Assembly (NCBI RefSeq): GCF_000744785.1
Contig: NZ_JQMO01000003.1
Coordinates: 2,542,001 to 2,606,000 of the forward strand
Direction of reading: 5' to 3'
Length of the DNA: 64,000 bases
DNA from: Kitasatospora azatica KCTC 9699
GTDB taxonomy: Bacteria; Actinomycetota; Actinomycetes; Streptomycetales; Streptomycetaceae
In this document: positions 49,952 through 59,043 of the stretch, piece after piece
Numbering within the stretch: the first letter of the stretch is position 1
Layout of the letters: each line of letters begins with the position of its first letter
Position numbers and translations under genes: made by a program
Notes under the pieces: model-generated
Told to the model about the DNA's origin: nothing
Databases searched by the model: none
Seen by the model: only the letters and a program-made list of their open reading frames with translations

Positions 49952-51081
49952 CGGTCGCCCTCCGCTGCCAGCTCGGCCGCCAGCTGCTCGGCCTGCTCGC
50001 GCAGTTGGGTGGTCGGCTCGGCGTACACATGGGCGAACAGGCTCGCCGGGTCGAGCTGCGGCTCGGCGTGGAACTCGGCCCGCATCCGGGCCGCCAGTGC
50101 CTCCGCCTGCTCGCTCGCGCTGCTCACGGCGGCCTCGTCCAGCAGTCCGAGGGCCTTGAGCTGACGCTCCATCAGCAGCACCGGGTCGTGCTCCTGCCAG
50201 GCCGTCACCTCCTCCGACTGGCGGTAGCGGGTGGCGTCGTCGGCGTTGGTGTGCGCCTCCAGCCGGTAGGTCAGCGCCTCGACCAGGGTCGGGCCACCGC
50301 CGCTGCGGGCGCGCTCCATCGCCTCAGCGAGCACCTCGTGCACGGCCACCACGTCGTTGCCGTCGACCAGTCGGCCCGGCATGCCGTAGCCGACGGCCTT
50401 GTGGGCCAGGCTCGGGGCGGCGGACTGCTTGGTGAGCGGGACGGAGATGGCGTAGCCGTTGTTCTGCACCAGGAAGACCACGGGGGCGTTCAGCACGGCG
50501 GCGAAGTTCAGCGCCTCGTGGAAGTCGCCCTCGCTGGTGCCGCCGTCGCCGAGCATGGCCAGCGCCACCACCGACTCGCCGCGCAGCCGGGCGGCGTGCG
50601 CCAGGCCGACCGCGTGCGGGGCCTGGGTGGCCAGCGGGGTGCAGAGCGGGGCGGTGCGGGTGGCCCGGGGGTCGTAGCCGGTGTGCGCGTTGCCGCGCAG
50701 CAGGGTGAGGGCCTGCAGCGGGTCGACGCCGCGGCCGACCACCGCGAGGGTGTCGCGGTAGCTCGGGAAGAGCCAGTCCTGCTCCTGCAGGACCATCGCG
50801 GCCGCCACCTCACAGGCCTCCTGGCCGGTGGAGGACGGGTAGACGGCCAGCCGGCCCTGCTTGGTGAGGGTGGTGGCCTGCTGGTTGTAGCGGCGGCCGA
50901 CCACCAGGCGGCGGTACAGCTCGCGCAGCAGGTCGGGGTCGTACTTGTCCAGGCCGGTGGTGCCGAGCACCCGGACCGGGGAGTCGTCGGGCAGCAGGGG
51001 TGCGGGATCGGTCCGGGGGCCGGTCGCACCGGGCAGCCAGCCGGGCACCGGCATCGTGGGCCGGTGGTCGAGGACGGTCAT
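49948..51081 (-). CDS. bkdA: Branched-chain 2-oxoacid dehydrogenase E1 alpha subunit
   Basis: 377 residues from ATG 51081 with GGAGG 8 nt upstream. The TPP-binding motif is ALAMLGDGGTSEGDFHEALN ending with the AsnAsn (VFLVQNNGYAISVPL) of the GDG-x(n)-NN signature; the phosphorylation-loop region RYRQSEEVTAWQEHDPV is present. Family start RVLGTTGLDKYDPDLLRELY. First gene of the leftward bkdABC operon; no E3 is encoded here, so it uses the shared dihydrolipoamide dehydrogenase. Divergent from an Lrp-type regulator. A TetR-type operator copy lies 69-84 bp upstream. Confidence 0.96.
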   Translation of the reverse strand: MTVLDHRPTMPVPGWLPGATGPRTDPAPLLPDDSPVRVLGTTGLDKYDPDLLRELYRRLVVGRRYNQQATTLTKQGRLAVYPSSTGQEACEVAAAMVLQEQDWLFPSYRDTLAVVGRGVDPLQALTLLRGNAHTGYDPRATRTAPLCTPLATQAPHAVGLAHAARLRGESVVALAMLGDGGTSEGDFHEALNFAAVLNAPVVFLVQNNGYAISVPLTKQSAAPSLAHKAVGYGMPGRLVDGNDVVAVHEVLAEAMERARSGGGPTLVEALTYRLEAHTNADDATRYRQSEEVTAWQEHDPVLLMERQLKALGLLDEAAVSSASEQAEALAARMRAEFHAEPQLDPASLFAHVYAEPTTQLREQAEQLAAELAAEGDR

Positions 51082-51149
51082 CTGGGCACCTCCAAGGGGT
51101 GGGGGAGGGCAAGTGGGGAGCCGGGTGACTGAGCGGGGGATTGCCTCCC

Positions 51150-51165
51150 AACCGATTGTTCGGTT
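51150..51165. promoter_or_regulatory. TetR-type operator copy upstream of bkdA
   Basis: AACCGATTGTTCGGTT: arms AACCGA and TCGGTT around TTGT. It matches 14 of 16 bases with the operator between the TetR gene and paaN (52457-52472), suggesting that regulator also controls the bkd operon. Confidence 0.65.
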
Positions 51166-51265
51166 GTCTTTTCATTGTGGCCACAGCGCGTGGAAGGTGC
51201 TGGACAATCGGCCGTCACAGCAGTCTGCTGAAAGCAGCACGTCCATCATCGGAGGGCTGGGGGAC

Positions 51266-51787
51266 ATGGGCGCTGAACAAATGGCCGGACCGGGTGGCAG
51301 ACCCCCGCTACCGGCCCAGGCAGTGCAGCCGGCGCAGGCCGAACGGGGCCTGGACCGGGTGGACCGGTCGATCCTGCGCCTGCTGCAGCAGGACGGCCGG
51401 GCCTCGGTGCGCTCGGTCGCCGAGCGGGTGCACGTCTCGCGGGCCAACGCCTACGCGCGGATCGCCCGGATGATGGAGGACGGGGTGATCCGCGGCTTCA
51501 CCGCCCGGGTCGACCACGAACGGGCCGGGCAGAGCGCCAGCGCCTACGTCACCCTGAAGATCGTCCAGAACTCCTGGCGGAGCGTCCGCGACCAGCTGCT
51601 GGAGCTGCCGGGGGTGGCGCACATCGCGCTGGTCGGCGGCGAGTTCGACGTGCTGATGCTGGTGCACACCGCCGACAACCGGGCGCTGCGCGAGCTGGTG
51701 CTGGGCAGCGTGCAGTCGATCCCGGGGGTGCTCTCCACCCAGACCCTGCTGGTCTTCGAGGAGACCGACCGGGTGCCGCCGACCTAG
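51266..51787 (+). CDS. bkdR: Lrp/AsnC-family regulator (BkdR-like)
   Basis: 173 residues from ATG 51266 with GGAGGG upstream. N-terminal extension of about 27 residues, then the HTH LDRVDRSILRLLQQDGRASV, RSVAERVHVSRANAYARIAR, MMEDGVIRGFTARVD. The C-terminal RAM (ligand-binding) domain has SASAYVTLKIVQNSW, LPGVAHIALVGGEFDVLMLV and ending SIPGVLSTQTLLVFEE. Divergent from bkdA, the classical position of BkdR, which activates or represses bkd in response to branched-chain amino acids. The short 5' extension is Pro/Ala-rich. Confidence 0.92.
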   Translation: MGAEQMAGPGGRPPLPAQAVQPAQAERGLDRVDRSILRLLQQDGRASVRSVAERVHVSRANAYARIARMMEDGVIRGFTARVDHERAGQSASAYVTLKIVQNSWRSVRDQLLELPGVAHIALVGGEFDVLMLVHTADNRALRELVLGSVQSIPGVLSTQTLLVFEETDRVPPT

Positions 51788-51817
51788 GGCCTGTCCGGCC
51801 CTGGTCGACCGGGGCGG

Positions 51818-52399
51818 CTACGCCCGCAGGCCGTCGAAGGCCAGGTGGACCACCGCGTCCGCCACCCCGTCCGTGTGCGAGGTGCCCGGGCGGTACCACT
51901 CCACGATCGAGTTGATCATCCCGAAGAGCAGCCGGGTCGCCAGTCGGGGCTCCACGTCGGCGCGCAGCTCACCGGCCGCCACCGCCTCCCGGACCAGCTC
52001 CGCCACCCGGTGGTCGAAGTCCCGTCGCCGCTCCAGCGCCCACTGCTCGGTGCCGGTGTTGCCACGCACCCGCAGCAGCAGGGTGACGTACGGCAGCTCG
52101 GCCATCAGCACCTCGGTGGTGCGCCGCACCACGTGCTCCAGCCGGTCCACCGGGCGCCCCTCGACCGCCGCCGGCTCGTCCAGGATGCCGAACAGCCCGT
52201 CCAGCGCCCGGCCGACCGCCAGTCGCAGCAGCTCCTCCTTGCCGCGCACATGGTGGTAGATCGAGGACTTGGAGATCCCGGCCGCCCGCGACAGGTCCTC
52301 CATCGAGGTGCCGTCGTAACCACGCGTGTTGAAGACCTGCACCGTGACCGCGAGCAACGAGTCGACGGTGTACGTGGTGCGGTTCGGGTTCTCGGCCAT
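51818..52399 (-). CDS. TetR-family regulator (PaaR-like)
   Basis: 193 residues from ATG 52399. The HTH is VDSLLAVTVQVFNTRGYDGT, SMEDLSRAAGISKSSIYHHV, RGKEELLRLAVGRAL. The C-terminal domain (PYVTLLLRVRGNTGTEQWAL, RRRDFDHRVAELVREAVAAG, RLATRLLFGMINSIVEWYRP) resembles TetR_C regulators of fatty-acid or phenylacetate catabolism, such as the PaaR group. Divergent from paaN, with a 16-bp operator between them; a near-identical site lies 1.3 kb away at bkdA. The ligand may be an acyl-CoA such as phenylacetyl-CoA, by analogy. Confidence 0.92.
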   Translation of the reverse strand: MAENPNRTTYTVDSLLAVTVQVFNTRGYDGTSMEDLSRAAGISKSSIYHHVRGKEELLRLAVGRALDGLFGILDEPAAVEGRPVDRLEHVVRRTTEVLMAELPYVTLLLRVRGNTGTEQWALERRRDFDHRVAELVREAVAAGELRADVEPRLATRLLFGMINSIVEWYRPGTSHTDGVADAVVHLAFDGLRA

Positions 52400-52456
52400 A
52401 CACCTGAGTATCCCCGGCGCGTTCCCGGCTCCTCACCCGGGCGGCACTCTTGACCC

Positions 52457-52472
52457 GACCGATCGTTCGGTT
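52457..52472. promoter_or_regulatory. TetR-type operator between the TetR gene and paaN
   Basis: GACCGATCGTTCGGTT, with the ACCGA-TCGT-TCGGT core, 50-65 bp upstream of paaN and 58-73 bp upstream of the TetR gene. Near-identical to 51150-51165 upstream of bkdA. Confidence 0.75.
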
Positions 52473-52521
52473 ACGCTGAGGAGCGTCAGCACCGGACTGT
52501 CATTTTCCTGAGGAGCGCCAG

Positions 52522-54204
52522 ATGGCCCCCGTCGACGAACTGATCGAGCGTCACAAGGACACCCTCTCCCGGGCGCTGACCGCGCTCGCCGAGCGGGACT
52601 ACTGGTCGCCGTACCCCGAGTTCCCCAAGGCCTACGGTGAGACCGGCCAGGCCGACGGACAGGCCGCCTTCGACTCGCTGCTCGGCAGCCCGTTCGCGCT
52701 GCCCGGCCACCCGGCGGCCGGCGACCTGGTCGGCACCGAGGTCTCGCCGTACGGGATCGAGCTGGACATCAGCTACCCGCGCGCCGAGGTGGACGCGCTG
52801 CTCGCCGCCGCCGCCACGGCCGCCCCCGGCTGGGCCGCCGCGAGCCCGGCCGCGCGCGCCGCCGTCTGCCTGGAGATCCTGGCCCGGATCAACGCCCGCT
52901 CGCACGAGATGGCCCAGGCCGTCATGCACACCACCGGCCAGGCCTACGGGATGGCCTTCCAGGCCGGCGGCCCGCACGCCCAGGACCGCGGCCTGGAGGC
53001 GGTGGCCTACGCCTACGCCGAGCAGGCCAAGCTGCCCGCCAAGGCCGGCTGGACCAAGCCGCAGGGCAAGCGGGATCCGCTGGTGCTGTCCAAGGAGTTC
53101 ATCACCGTCCCGCGCGGCACCGCGCTGGTGATCGGCTGCAACACCTTCCCCACCTGGAACGGCTACCCGGGCCTGTTCGCCTCGCTGGCCACCGGCAACC
53201 CGGTCGTGGTCAAGCCGCACCCGCGCGCGGTGCTGCCGCTGGCGCTGACCGTGCGGATCGCCCGCGACGTGCTGGGCGAGGCCGGCTTCGACCCGAACCT
53301 GGTCACGCTGGCCGCCGAGCGCGACCGCGAGGGCGTCGCGAAGACGCTCGCGCTCCACCCGGACGTGCGGATCATCGACTACACCGGCTCCACGGAGTTC
53401 GGCGACTGGCTGGAGCAGAACGCCAAGCAGGCGCTGGTCTACACCGAGAAGGCCGGCGTCAACATCGTCGTCATCGACTCCACCGACGACTACAAGGGCA
53501 TGCTCAACAACCTGGCCTTCGCCCTCTCGCTCTACACCGGCCAGATGTGCACCACCCCGCAGAACATCCTGATCCCGCGCACCGGCGTCGACACCGACCA
53601 GGGCACCAAGTCCTACGACGAGGTGGTCGCCGACCTCGGCCGCGCGATCGAGGGCCTGCTCGGCGACGACGCCCGCGCCGCCGCGATCCTGGGCGCCGTG
53701 GTCAACCCGGCGGTGCTGCAGCGCAGCGCGGCCGCCGCCGGCGGCGAGTACGGCGACCTCGCGCTCGCCCCGCGCGTGGTGGAGTCCGCCGAGTTCCCCG
53801 GCGCCACCATCCGCACCCCCGCCCTGGTCAAGGTCGAGGCGCACAAGCCGGACGACCGTGCGCACTTCCTCACCGAGTGCTTCGGCCCCGTCTACTTCGC
53901 GGTCGCCGTCGACTCCACCGCCGACGCCGTCGAGCTGCTGCGCCAGAGCGTCACGGAGAACGGCGCGATGACCGCCACCGGCTACACCACCTCCCCCGAG
54001 GTGGACCAGCAGCTCGTCCGGGCCTGCCTGGACAGCGGCGTCTGCCTGTCGCTCAACCTCACCGGCGGCGTCTACCCCAACCAGACCGCCGCCTTCTCCG
54101 ACCTGCACGGCACCGGCGCCAACCCGGCCGCCAACGCCGCCTACACGGACGCCGCCTTCGTGGCGAACCGCTTCCGCGTGGTCGAGGTCCGCCGCCCGGC
54201 CTGA
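52522..54204 (+). CDS. paaN: PaaN-type aldehyde dehydrogenase (phenylacetate pathway)
   Basis: 560 residues from ATG 52522 with GAGGAGCG upstream. ALDH-superfamily fold with the PaaN-type N-terminus (IERHKDTLSRALTALAERDY, WSPYPEFPKAYG). Rossmann part: VIGCNTFPTWNGYPGLFASL, NPVVVKPHPRAVLPLALTVR, DYTGSTEFGDWL. The catalytic Cys is in SLYTGQMCTTPQNIL, and the proton-abstracting Glu is in KAGVNIVVIDSTDDYKG/TEKAG context. PaaN (called PaaZ-ALDH-like in some systems) oxidises the ring-opened phenylacetyl-CoA semialdehyde. Other paa genes are not adjacent, so the complete pathway lies elsewhere or is absent. Controlled by the divergent TetR regulator. Confidence 0.9.
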   Translation: MAPVDELIERHKDTLSRALTALAERDYWSPYPEFPKAYGETGQADGQAAFDSLLGSPFALPGHPAAGDLVGTEVSPYGIELDISYPRAEVDALLAAAATAAPGWAAASPAARAAVCLEILARINARSHEMAQAVMHTTGQAYGMAFQAGGPHAQDRGLEAVAYAYAEQAKLPAKAGWTKPQGKRDPLVLSKEFITVPRGTALVIGCNTFPTWNGYPGLFASLATGNPVVVKPHPRAVLPLALTVRIARDVLGEAGFDPNLVTLAAERDREGVAKTLALHPDVRIIDYTGSTEFGDWLEQNAKQALVYTEKAGVNIVVIDSTDDYKGMLNNLAFALSLYTGQMCTTPQNILIPRTGVDTDQGTKSYDEVVADLGRAIEGLLGDDARAAAILGAVVNPAVLQRSAAAAGGEYGDLALAPRVVESAEFPGATIRTPALVKVEAHKPDDRAHFLTECFGPVYFAVAVDSTADAVELLRQSVTENGAMTATGYTTSPEVDQQLVRACLDSGVCLSLNLTGGVYPNQTAAFSDLHGTGANPAANAAYTDAAFVANRFRVVEVRRPA

Positions 54205-54308
54205 CACCAGGTCACACGGTCAGCGGTGGGCCCCTCCCGTCACCGGGCAGGGGCCCACCGGCCGTCCGGGGGAATCTCCTCGCGCCGCCGTCCGGGGCAG
54301 CGGCCCCG

Positions 54309-56060
54309 CTACATCCGTTCCGGCGACTGCAGGCCGAGCAGGTCCAGCCCCTTGGCCAGGGTCTGCGCCGTCAGCCGGCACAGCGCCAGCCGGTTGGTCC
54401 GCAGGCCCGCCGTCTCCGCCTTGAGGACGGGGCAGGCGCCGTAGAAGTCGGTGAGCGCCTTCGCGAGGGAGAACAGGTAGCCGCAGAGCCGGTGCGGTTC
54501 CAGTTCGGCCGCCACCTCGCGCAGCACCGCGTCGAAGCCGTCGAGCAGCAGGATCAGCGCGCGCTCCGCCGGGTGCAGTGGCGCGGTCGGGTCGAGCGGC
54601 GAGGCCGACGCCTGCGCCGGCGCCTTGTCCAGGATCCGCCGGACCCGGGCGTGCGCGTACTGCAGGTAGACACCGGTGTTGCCCTGCAGCGAGACCATCT
54701 GCTCGATGTCGAAGACGTAGTTCTTCGCCCGGGAGCTCGACAGGTCCGCGTACTTGACCGCGCCGATGCCCGCCGCCCGGATCACCGTCTCCAGCGCCTC
54801 GCCGCCCAGCTCGTGCGGCTTGTCCGCCACCGCCCGGCGGGCACCCTCCACCGCCGCGTCCAGCAGGTCGGCGAGCCGCACGGTGGTGCCGGACCGCGTC
54901 TTGAACGGCGTCCCGCCCGGGCCCATCACCATCCCGAACGGCACGTGCACCACCTCGACCGGGTCCGTCAGCCAGCCGGCCCGCCGAGCGGTGGCGAAGA
55001 CCATCTGGAAGTGCAGCGACTGCCGGGCGTCGACCACGTAGAGGATCCGGTCGACCCGCAGCTTCTGCAGCCGGTACCGCAGCGCGGCCAGGTCGGTGGC
55101 CGGGTAGCCGTAGCCGCCGTCCTTCTTCCGGACGATCAGCGGCACCGGAGCGCCGTCGGGCCCGGTGACGTCCTCGAAGAAGACGCACAGCGCGCCGTCG
55201 CTCTCCACCGCGACACCGGCCTCGACCAGCTCCGCCACGACCTCGTCCAGGAACGGGTTGAAGGCCGACTCGCCGACCACGTCCTCGGGCGTGAGCAGCA
55301 CTCCGAGCCGGTCGTACACCTGCTGGAACGCGTGGGTGGAGACGGCGACCAGCTCCCGCCAGACCGCCAGCGTCGCCTCGTCGCCGGCCTGCAGCGCGAC
55401 CACCCGCAGCCGGGCCCGCTCGACGAACTCCGGGTCGGCGTCGAACTTCTGCCGCGCCGCCCGGTACAGCCCGTCCAGGGCGCTGACCCGCTCGCCCGGA
55501 CCGCCCTGCTGCCAGCCGGCCTCGGGGTGCTCCTCGAGGTACTGGATCAGCATGCCGAACTGGGTGCCCCAGTCGCCCAGGTGGTTCTGCCGGACCACCT
55601 CGGTGCCCAGGAAGCCCAGCACCCGGACCAGGGCGTCCCCGATCACGGTGGACCGCAGGTGGCCGACGTGCAGCTCCTTGGCGATGCCCGGCGCCGAGTA
55701 GTCGACCACCGTCCGGGTGCCGCTCAGCGGCTCGCCGACGCCCAGCCGGTGGTCCGCGAGCCGGGCCCCGACCTGCGTCCACAGCTGCGCGTCGCTGACC
55801 CGCAGGTTCAGGAACCCGGGCCCGGACAGGGTGGCGCTGACGGCGCCGTCGGCCAGCTCGGCGTGCAGTGCCCGGGCCAGCTCGCGTGGCGGCCGACCGG
55901 CCTGCTTGGCCAGTGAGAGCGCCACGTTGGACTGGAAGTCGGCGTGCTCGGAGGGTCGGACCAGCGGGTCTCGCTCGGACAGCTCCGGCGGCAGGACGCG
56001 GGCCATGGCGGCCGCCACGGTCTCCTCCGCAAGGCTCATCACGGCAAGTACCTCGGTCAC
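54309..56060 (-). CDS. argS: Arginyl-tRNA synthetase
   Basis: 583 residues from GTG 56060 with GGAGAGGT 6 nt upstream. The additional-1 domain is at the N-terminus (ADFQSNVALSLAKQAGRPPR). HIGH-type motif in SAPGIAKELHVGHLRST; nearby LGDWGTQFGMLIQYL; ArgRS-specific GYPATDLAALRYRLQ and VVDARQSLHFQM. The KMSKS equivalent is the family-typical degenerate FGMVMGPGGTPFKTRSGT. The C-terminal DALR anticodon domain includes VYLQYAHARVRRIL and ends LLGLQSPERM. It charges tRNA-Arg. Because the gene is isolated from hom/thrC-type loci typical of the housekeeping argS in actinomycetes, it may be a second ArgRS. Confidence 0.93.
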   Translation of the reverse strand: MTEVLAVMSLAEETVAAAMARVLPPELSERDPLVRPSEHADFQSNVALSLAKQAGRPPRELARALHAELADGAVSATLSGPGFLNLRVSDAQLWTQVGARLADHRLGVGEPLSGTRTVVDYSAPGIAKELHVGHLRSTVIGDALVRVLGFLGTEVVRQNHLGDWGTQFGMLIQYLEEHPEAGWQQGGPGERVSALDGLYRAARQKFDADPEFVERARLRVVALQAGDEATLAVWRELVAVSTHAFQQVYDRLGVLLTPEDVVGESAFNPFLDEVVAELVEAGVAVESDGALCVFFEDVTGPDGAPVPLIVRKKDGGYGYPATDLAALRYRLQKLRVDRILYVVDARQSLHFQMVFATARRAGWLTDPVEVVHVPFGMVMGPGGTPFKTRSGTTVRLADLLDAAVEGARRAVADKPHELGGEALETVIRAAGIGAVKYADLSSSRAKNYVFDIEQMVSLQGNTGVYLQYAHARVRRILDKAPAQASASPLDPTAPLHPAERALILLLDGFDAVLREVAAELEPHRLCGYLFSLAKALTDFYGACPVLKAETAGLRTNRLALCRLTAQTLAKGLDLLGLQSPERM

Positions 56061-56159
56061 TGGACTACCTCTCCGGCGGGCACGGACGATCCGTCGCCAA
56101 CGTGCCCGGAATGCTAGGGGTACCGACCACCGGCGCACCTCCGAATTTATGCCGGTGAT

Positions 56160-57362
56160 CTATTCGCGCCCCCGACCGGCCCGCTTCGGGTTGAACACCC
56201 AGACCCGCAGCAGCCCGAACCGCACCAGGGTGGCCACGGCGTTCGCCAGCACCAGCGTCAGCAGCTCCGTGGTGTGCGAGGCGCCCGGTGCGGCCGTGCC
56301 CAGCAGGGCGATCGCCCCGCTGCTCAGCGCGAGCCCGATCAGGAACGCGATGCCGCCCTCCACCTGGTGCTTCAGCGCGTCCTGAGCGCCCGTCACGCCG
56401 AAGGTGAAGCGCCGGTTCGCGGCCGTGTTGGCCACCGCGGTCAGCGCCTGGGCCAGGAAGTTCGCCGCCAGCGCGGGCATCAGCTGACGCAGCGCCAGGT
56501 AGAGCAGCACATAGGCCGCCGTGGACAGCGCGCCGACCACCGCGAAGCTCGCCAACTGCCAGCCCAGCCCGGGCGGCAGCTTGGCCTGCCGGACCCGCAC
56601 CGGCAGGTCCACCCGGCCCCGACCGGCCAGTGAGCGGCGGGCCACCCGGGCCATGCCGCGCAGGTCGTCGAGGACGGTCCGGACGATGTCCACCCGGCTG
56701 TCGGGGTCGTCCACCCAGTCCACCGGGACTTCGTGGATCCGCAGGCCGCTGCGCTCGGCGAGCAGCAGCAGCTCGGTGTCGAAGAACCAGGCGTTGTCCT
56801 CCACCTCGGTGAGCAAGCGCTTGATCACATCACCGCGAGCGGCCTTGAAACCGCACTGGGCGTCGGAGAACTTGGCCGCCATGGTGGCGCGCAGCAGCAC
56901 GTTGTAGGTGCGCGAGATGAACTCGCGCTTCGGTCCGCGCACCACCGCCGAGCCACGGTGCAGGCGGCTGCCGATCGCCAGGTCGCTGTGCCCGGAGAGC
57001 AGCGGGGCGACCAGCGGCAGGAAGGCCTCGAGGCCGGTCGAGAGGTCGACGTCCATGTAGGCGACCACGTCCGCCTCGCTCGCACCCCAGACCTGGCGCA
57101 GCGCCCGGCCCCGGCCCTTGAGGTCCAGGTGGACGGCCCGGACCTGCGCGAACTCCGAGGCGAGCGCGGTGGCCACCGCCCAGGTCCCATCGGTGCTCGC
57201 GTTGTCGGCGACGGTGATCCGGAAGGGGTAGGGGAAGGTCTCGTCCAGGTAGCCGTGCAACCGGCGCACACAGCGCTCCAGCACGTGCTCCTCGTTGTAG
57301 ACCGGGACCACCACCTCGACCAGCATGGTGCGCGTGACGACGGCTGACTCTGTCACTGTCAT
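56160..57362 (-). CDS. GT2 glycosyltransferase fused to a GtrA-like membrane domain
   Basis: 400 residues from ATG 57362; ATG 57326 (MLVEVVVPVYNEE) is an alternative since no strong Shine-Dalgarno sequence precedes either. The GT2 (dolichol-phosphate-mannose-synthase-like) domain is at 13-240: VVVPVYNEEHVLERCVRRLH, ADNASTDGTW, DVVAYMDVDLSTGLEAFLPL (DxD), RTYNVLLRATMAAKFSDAQC. The C-terminal GtrA-like four-helix module spans about 275-395 (LASFAVVGALSTAAYVLLYL, LAANFLAQALTAVANTAANR, RFTFGV). It would use a nucleotide-sugar to glycosylate a polyprenyl phosphate and may flip the product. Isolated gene. Confidence 0.92.
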   Translation of the reverse strand: MTVTESAVVTRTMLVEVVVPVYNEEHVLERCVRRLHGYLDETFPYPFRITVADNASTDGTWAVATALASEFAQVRAVHLDLKGRGRALRQVWGASEADVVAYMDVDLSTGLEAFLPLVAPLLSGHSDLAIGSRLHRGSAVVRGPKREFISRTYNVLLRATMAAKFSDAQCGFKAARGDVIKRLLTEVEDNAWFFDTELLLLAERSGLRIHEVPVDWVDDPDSRVDIVRTVLDDLRGMARVARRSLAGRGRVDLPVRVRQAKLPPGLGWQLASFAVVGALSTAAYVLLYLALRQLMPALAANFLAQALTAVANTAANRRFTFGVTGAQDALKHQVEGGIAFLIGLALSSGAIALLGTAAPGASHTTELLTLVLANAVATLVRFGLLRVWVFNPKRAGRGRE

Positions 57363-57465
57363 GCGAAGGAGATTCACAGTGCCGGATGGGCCCGCGATGA
57401 TGGGAAGCTGAGAGGGGACTGAAAACCCTTCGCAGGAGCGCCGGAGCGAGTACGGGGAGATGTGC

Positions 57466-58980
57466 ATGACCGACCAGCTGACCGAGTCCGATGTCGTGGT
57501 GGTCGGGGCCGGCCCGACCGGCCTGCTGCTCGCCGGCGACCTGGCGGCGGCCGGGATCCGGGTGACCCTGCTGGAGAAGCGCGGCAAGGAGTCCAACCTG
57601 ACCCGTGCCTTCACCGTGCACGCCAGGACCCTGGAGCTGCTGGACGCCCGCGGCCTGGCCGAGGACCTGATCGCCACCGGCTCCACGCTGGGCGAGCTGC
57701 GCCTGTTCGGCCGGCTCCACCTGGACCTGGGCAAGCTGCCCAGCCGGTTCCCGTTCGTCCTGATCACCCCTCAGTCGCAGACCGAACGTCTGCTGCAGGA
57801 GCGGGCGTTGAAGGCGGGCGCGACACTGCTGCGGGACCACGAGCTGACCGCGCTGCGGCAGGACGCCGAGGGCGTGACCCTGGAGGTGGCCACCGAGGAG
57901 GGCAGCCGGCAGCTGCGCGCCAAGTACGTGGTCGGCACCGACGGGGTACGCAGCACGGTCCGGGAGCTGGTCGGCATCCCGTACCCGGGCGAGTCGGTGG
58001 TCAGCTCGGTGCTGCTGGCCGACGTCCGGCTGGAGCGGGCGCCCAGCGGCGTGCTCACGGTCGGCGCGACCGAGGACGGCTTCGGCTTCCTGGCCCCGTT
58101 CGGCGACGGCTGGTACCGGGTGATCGCCTGGGACCGGACCCGCCAACTGCCCGACGACGCACCGGTGGAGCTGGCCGAGATCGCCGACATCACCCGCCGC
58201 ACCCTGGGCGCCGACTACGGCCTGCACGACGCCCGCTGGATGTCCCGGTTCCACAGCGACGAGCGCCAGGTGCCGAACTACCGGGACGGCCGGGTGCTGC
58301 TGGCCGGCGACGCCGCGCACTGCCACTCCCCGGCCGGCGGCCAGGGCATGAACACCGGGCTGCAGGACGCCGCCAACCTGAGCTGGAAGCTGGCCGCGGT
58401 GCTGAAGGGCTCGGCGCCCGACAGCCTGTTGGACAGCTACCAGGAGGAGCGGCACCCGGTCGGGAAGATGGTGCTGCGCACCTCCGGCGGGCTGATCCGG
58501 CTGGCGCTGGCGCAGAGCACGGCCACCCGGGCGGTCCGCTCGGTGGTCACCGCGCTGGCCGACACGGTCAGCCCGTTGATCTCCCGGGGGGCCCGGATGG
58601 TCTCCGGGATCGGGATCAGCTACCCGGCCGAGCGCGGCGCGCACCCGCTGGCCGGGCGCCGGGTGCCGGACCTGCGGCTCGCGGTGGACGCCCCCGGGCG
58701 GCCCGCCCGGCTCTACGAGGCGCTGCGCGAGGGCCGGTTCGTGCTGGTCAGCGCGGACGAGCGGGCCCCGGGCGCACCGTTCAGCGGGCTGGAGCAGGAG
58801 GCCAGCGCCCCCTGGGCCGACCGGCTGGTGCGCGCCGCGCCCGCAGACCCGCACGGCAAGCTGCGCTCCACCGTGCTGCTGGTCCGCCCGGACGGCTACG
58901 CGGCCTGGGCGGCCGCCGACCCGAGCCGCGCCGAGCTGCGCGCGGCGCTCACCCGCTGGCTGGGCGCACCCGCCGACTGA
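57466..58980 (+). CDS. FAD-dependent aromatic monooxygenase (group A)
   Basis: 504 residues from ATG 57466 with GGGGAG 6 nt upstream (ATG 57460 is 2 codons earlier). FAD/NAD-binding motifs: GXGXXG as VVVVGAGPTGLLLAGDLAAA, DG as VVGTDGVRSTVRELVG, GD as GRVLLAGDAAHCHSPAGGQG, MNTGLQDAANLSWKLAAVL. The C-terminal part is a thioredoxin-like fold typical of the polyketide-tailoring and phenol hydroxylases (RdmE/PgaE type). It hydroxylates an aromatic substrate using NAD(P)H and O2; substrate unknown. Monocistronic. Confidence 0.92.
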   Translation: MTDQLTESDVVVVGAGPTGLLLAGDLAAAGIRVTLLEKRGKESNLTRAFTVHARTLELLDARGLAEDLIATGSTLGELRLFGRLHLDLGKLPSRFPFVLITPQSQTERLLQERALKAGATLLRDHELTALRQDAEGVTLEVATEEGSRQLRAKYVVGTDGVRSTVRELVGIPYPGESVVSSVLLADVRLERAPSGVLTVGATEDGFGFLAPFGDGWYRVIAWDRTRQLPDDAPVELAEIADITRRTLGADYGLHDARWMSRFHSDERQVPNYRDGRVLLAGDAAHCHSPAGGQGMNTGLQDAANLSWKLAAVLKGSAPDSLLDSYQEERHPVGKMVLRTSGGLIRLALAQSTATRAVRSVVTALADTVSPLISRGARMVSGIGISYPAERGAHPLAGRRVPDLRLAVDAPGRPARLYEALREGRFVLVSADERAPGAPFSGLEQEASAPWADRLVRAAPADPHGKLRSTVLLVRPDGYAAWAAADPSRAELRAALTRWLGAPAD

Positions 58981-59043
58981 GACCGGACGGACGGGATCTG
59001 AGCCCTGCTCAGGTCCCGTCCCGCTGTGCGACCATACGGCGCT

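Noticed and set aside
52486..54207. 573-residue frame antisense to paaN
   Set aside because: Mirror of paaN; Val/Gly/Glu/Arg-rich with no motif, whereas paaN has full ALDH signatures.
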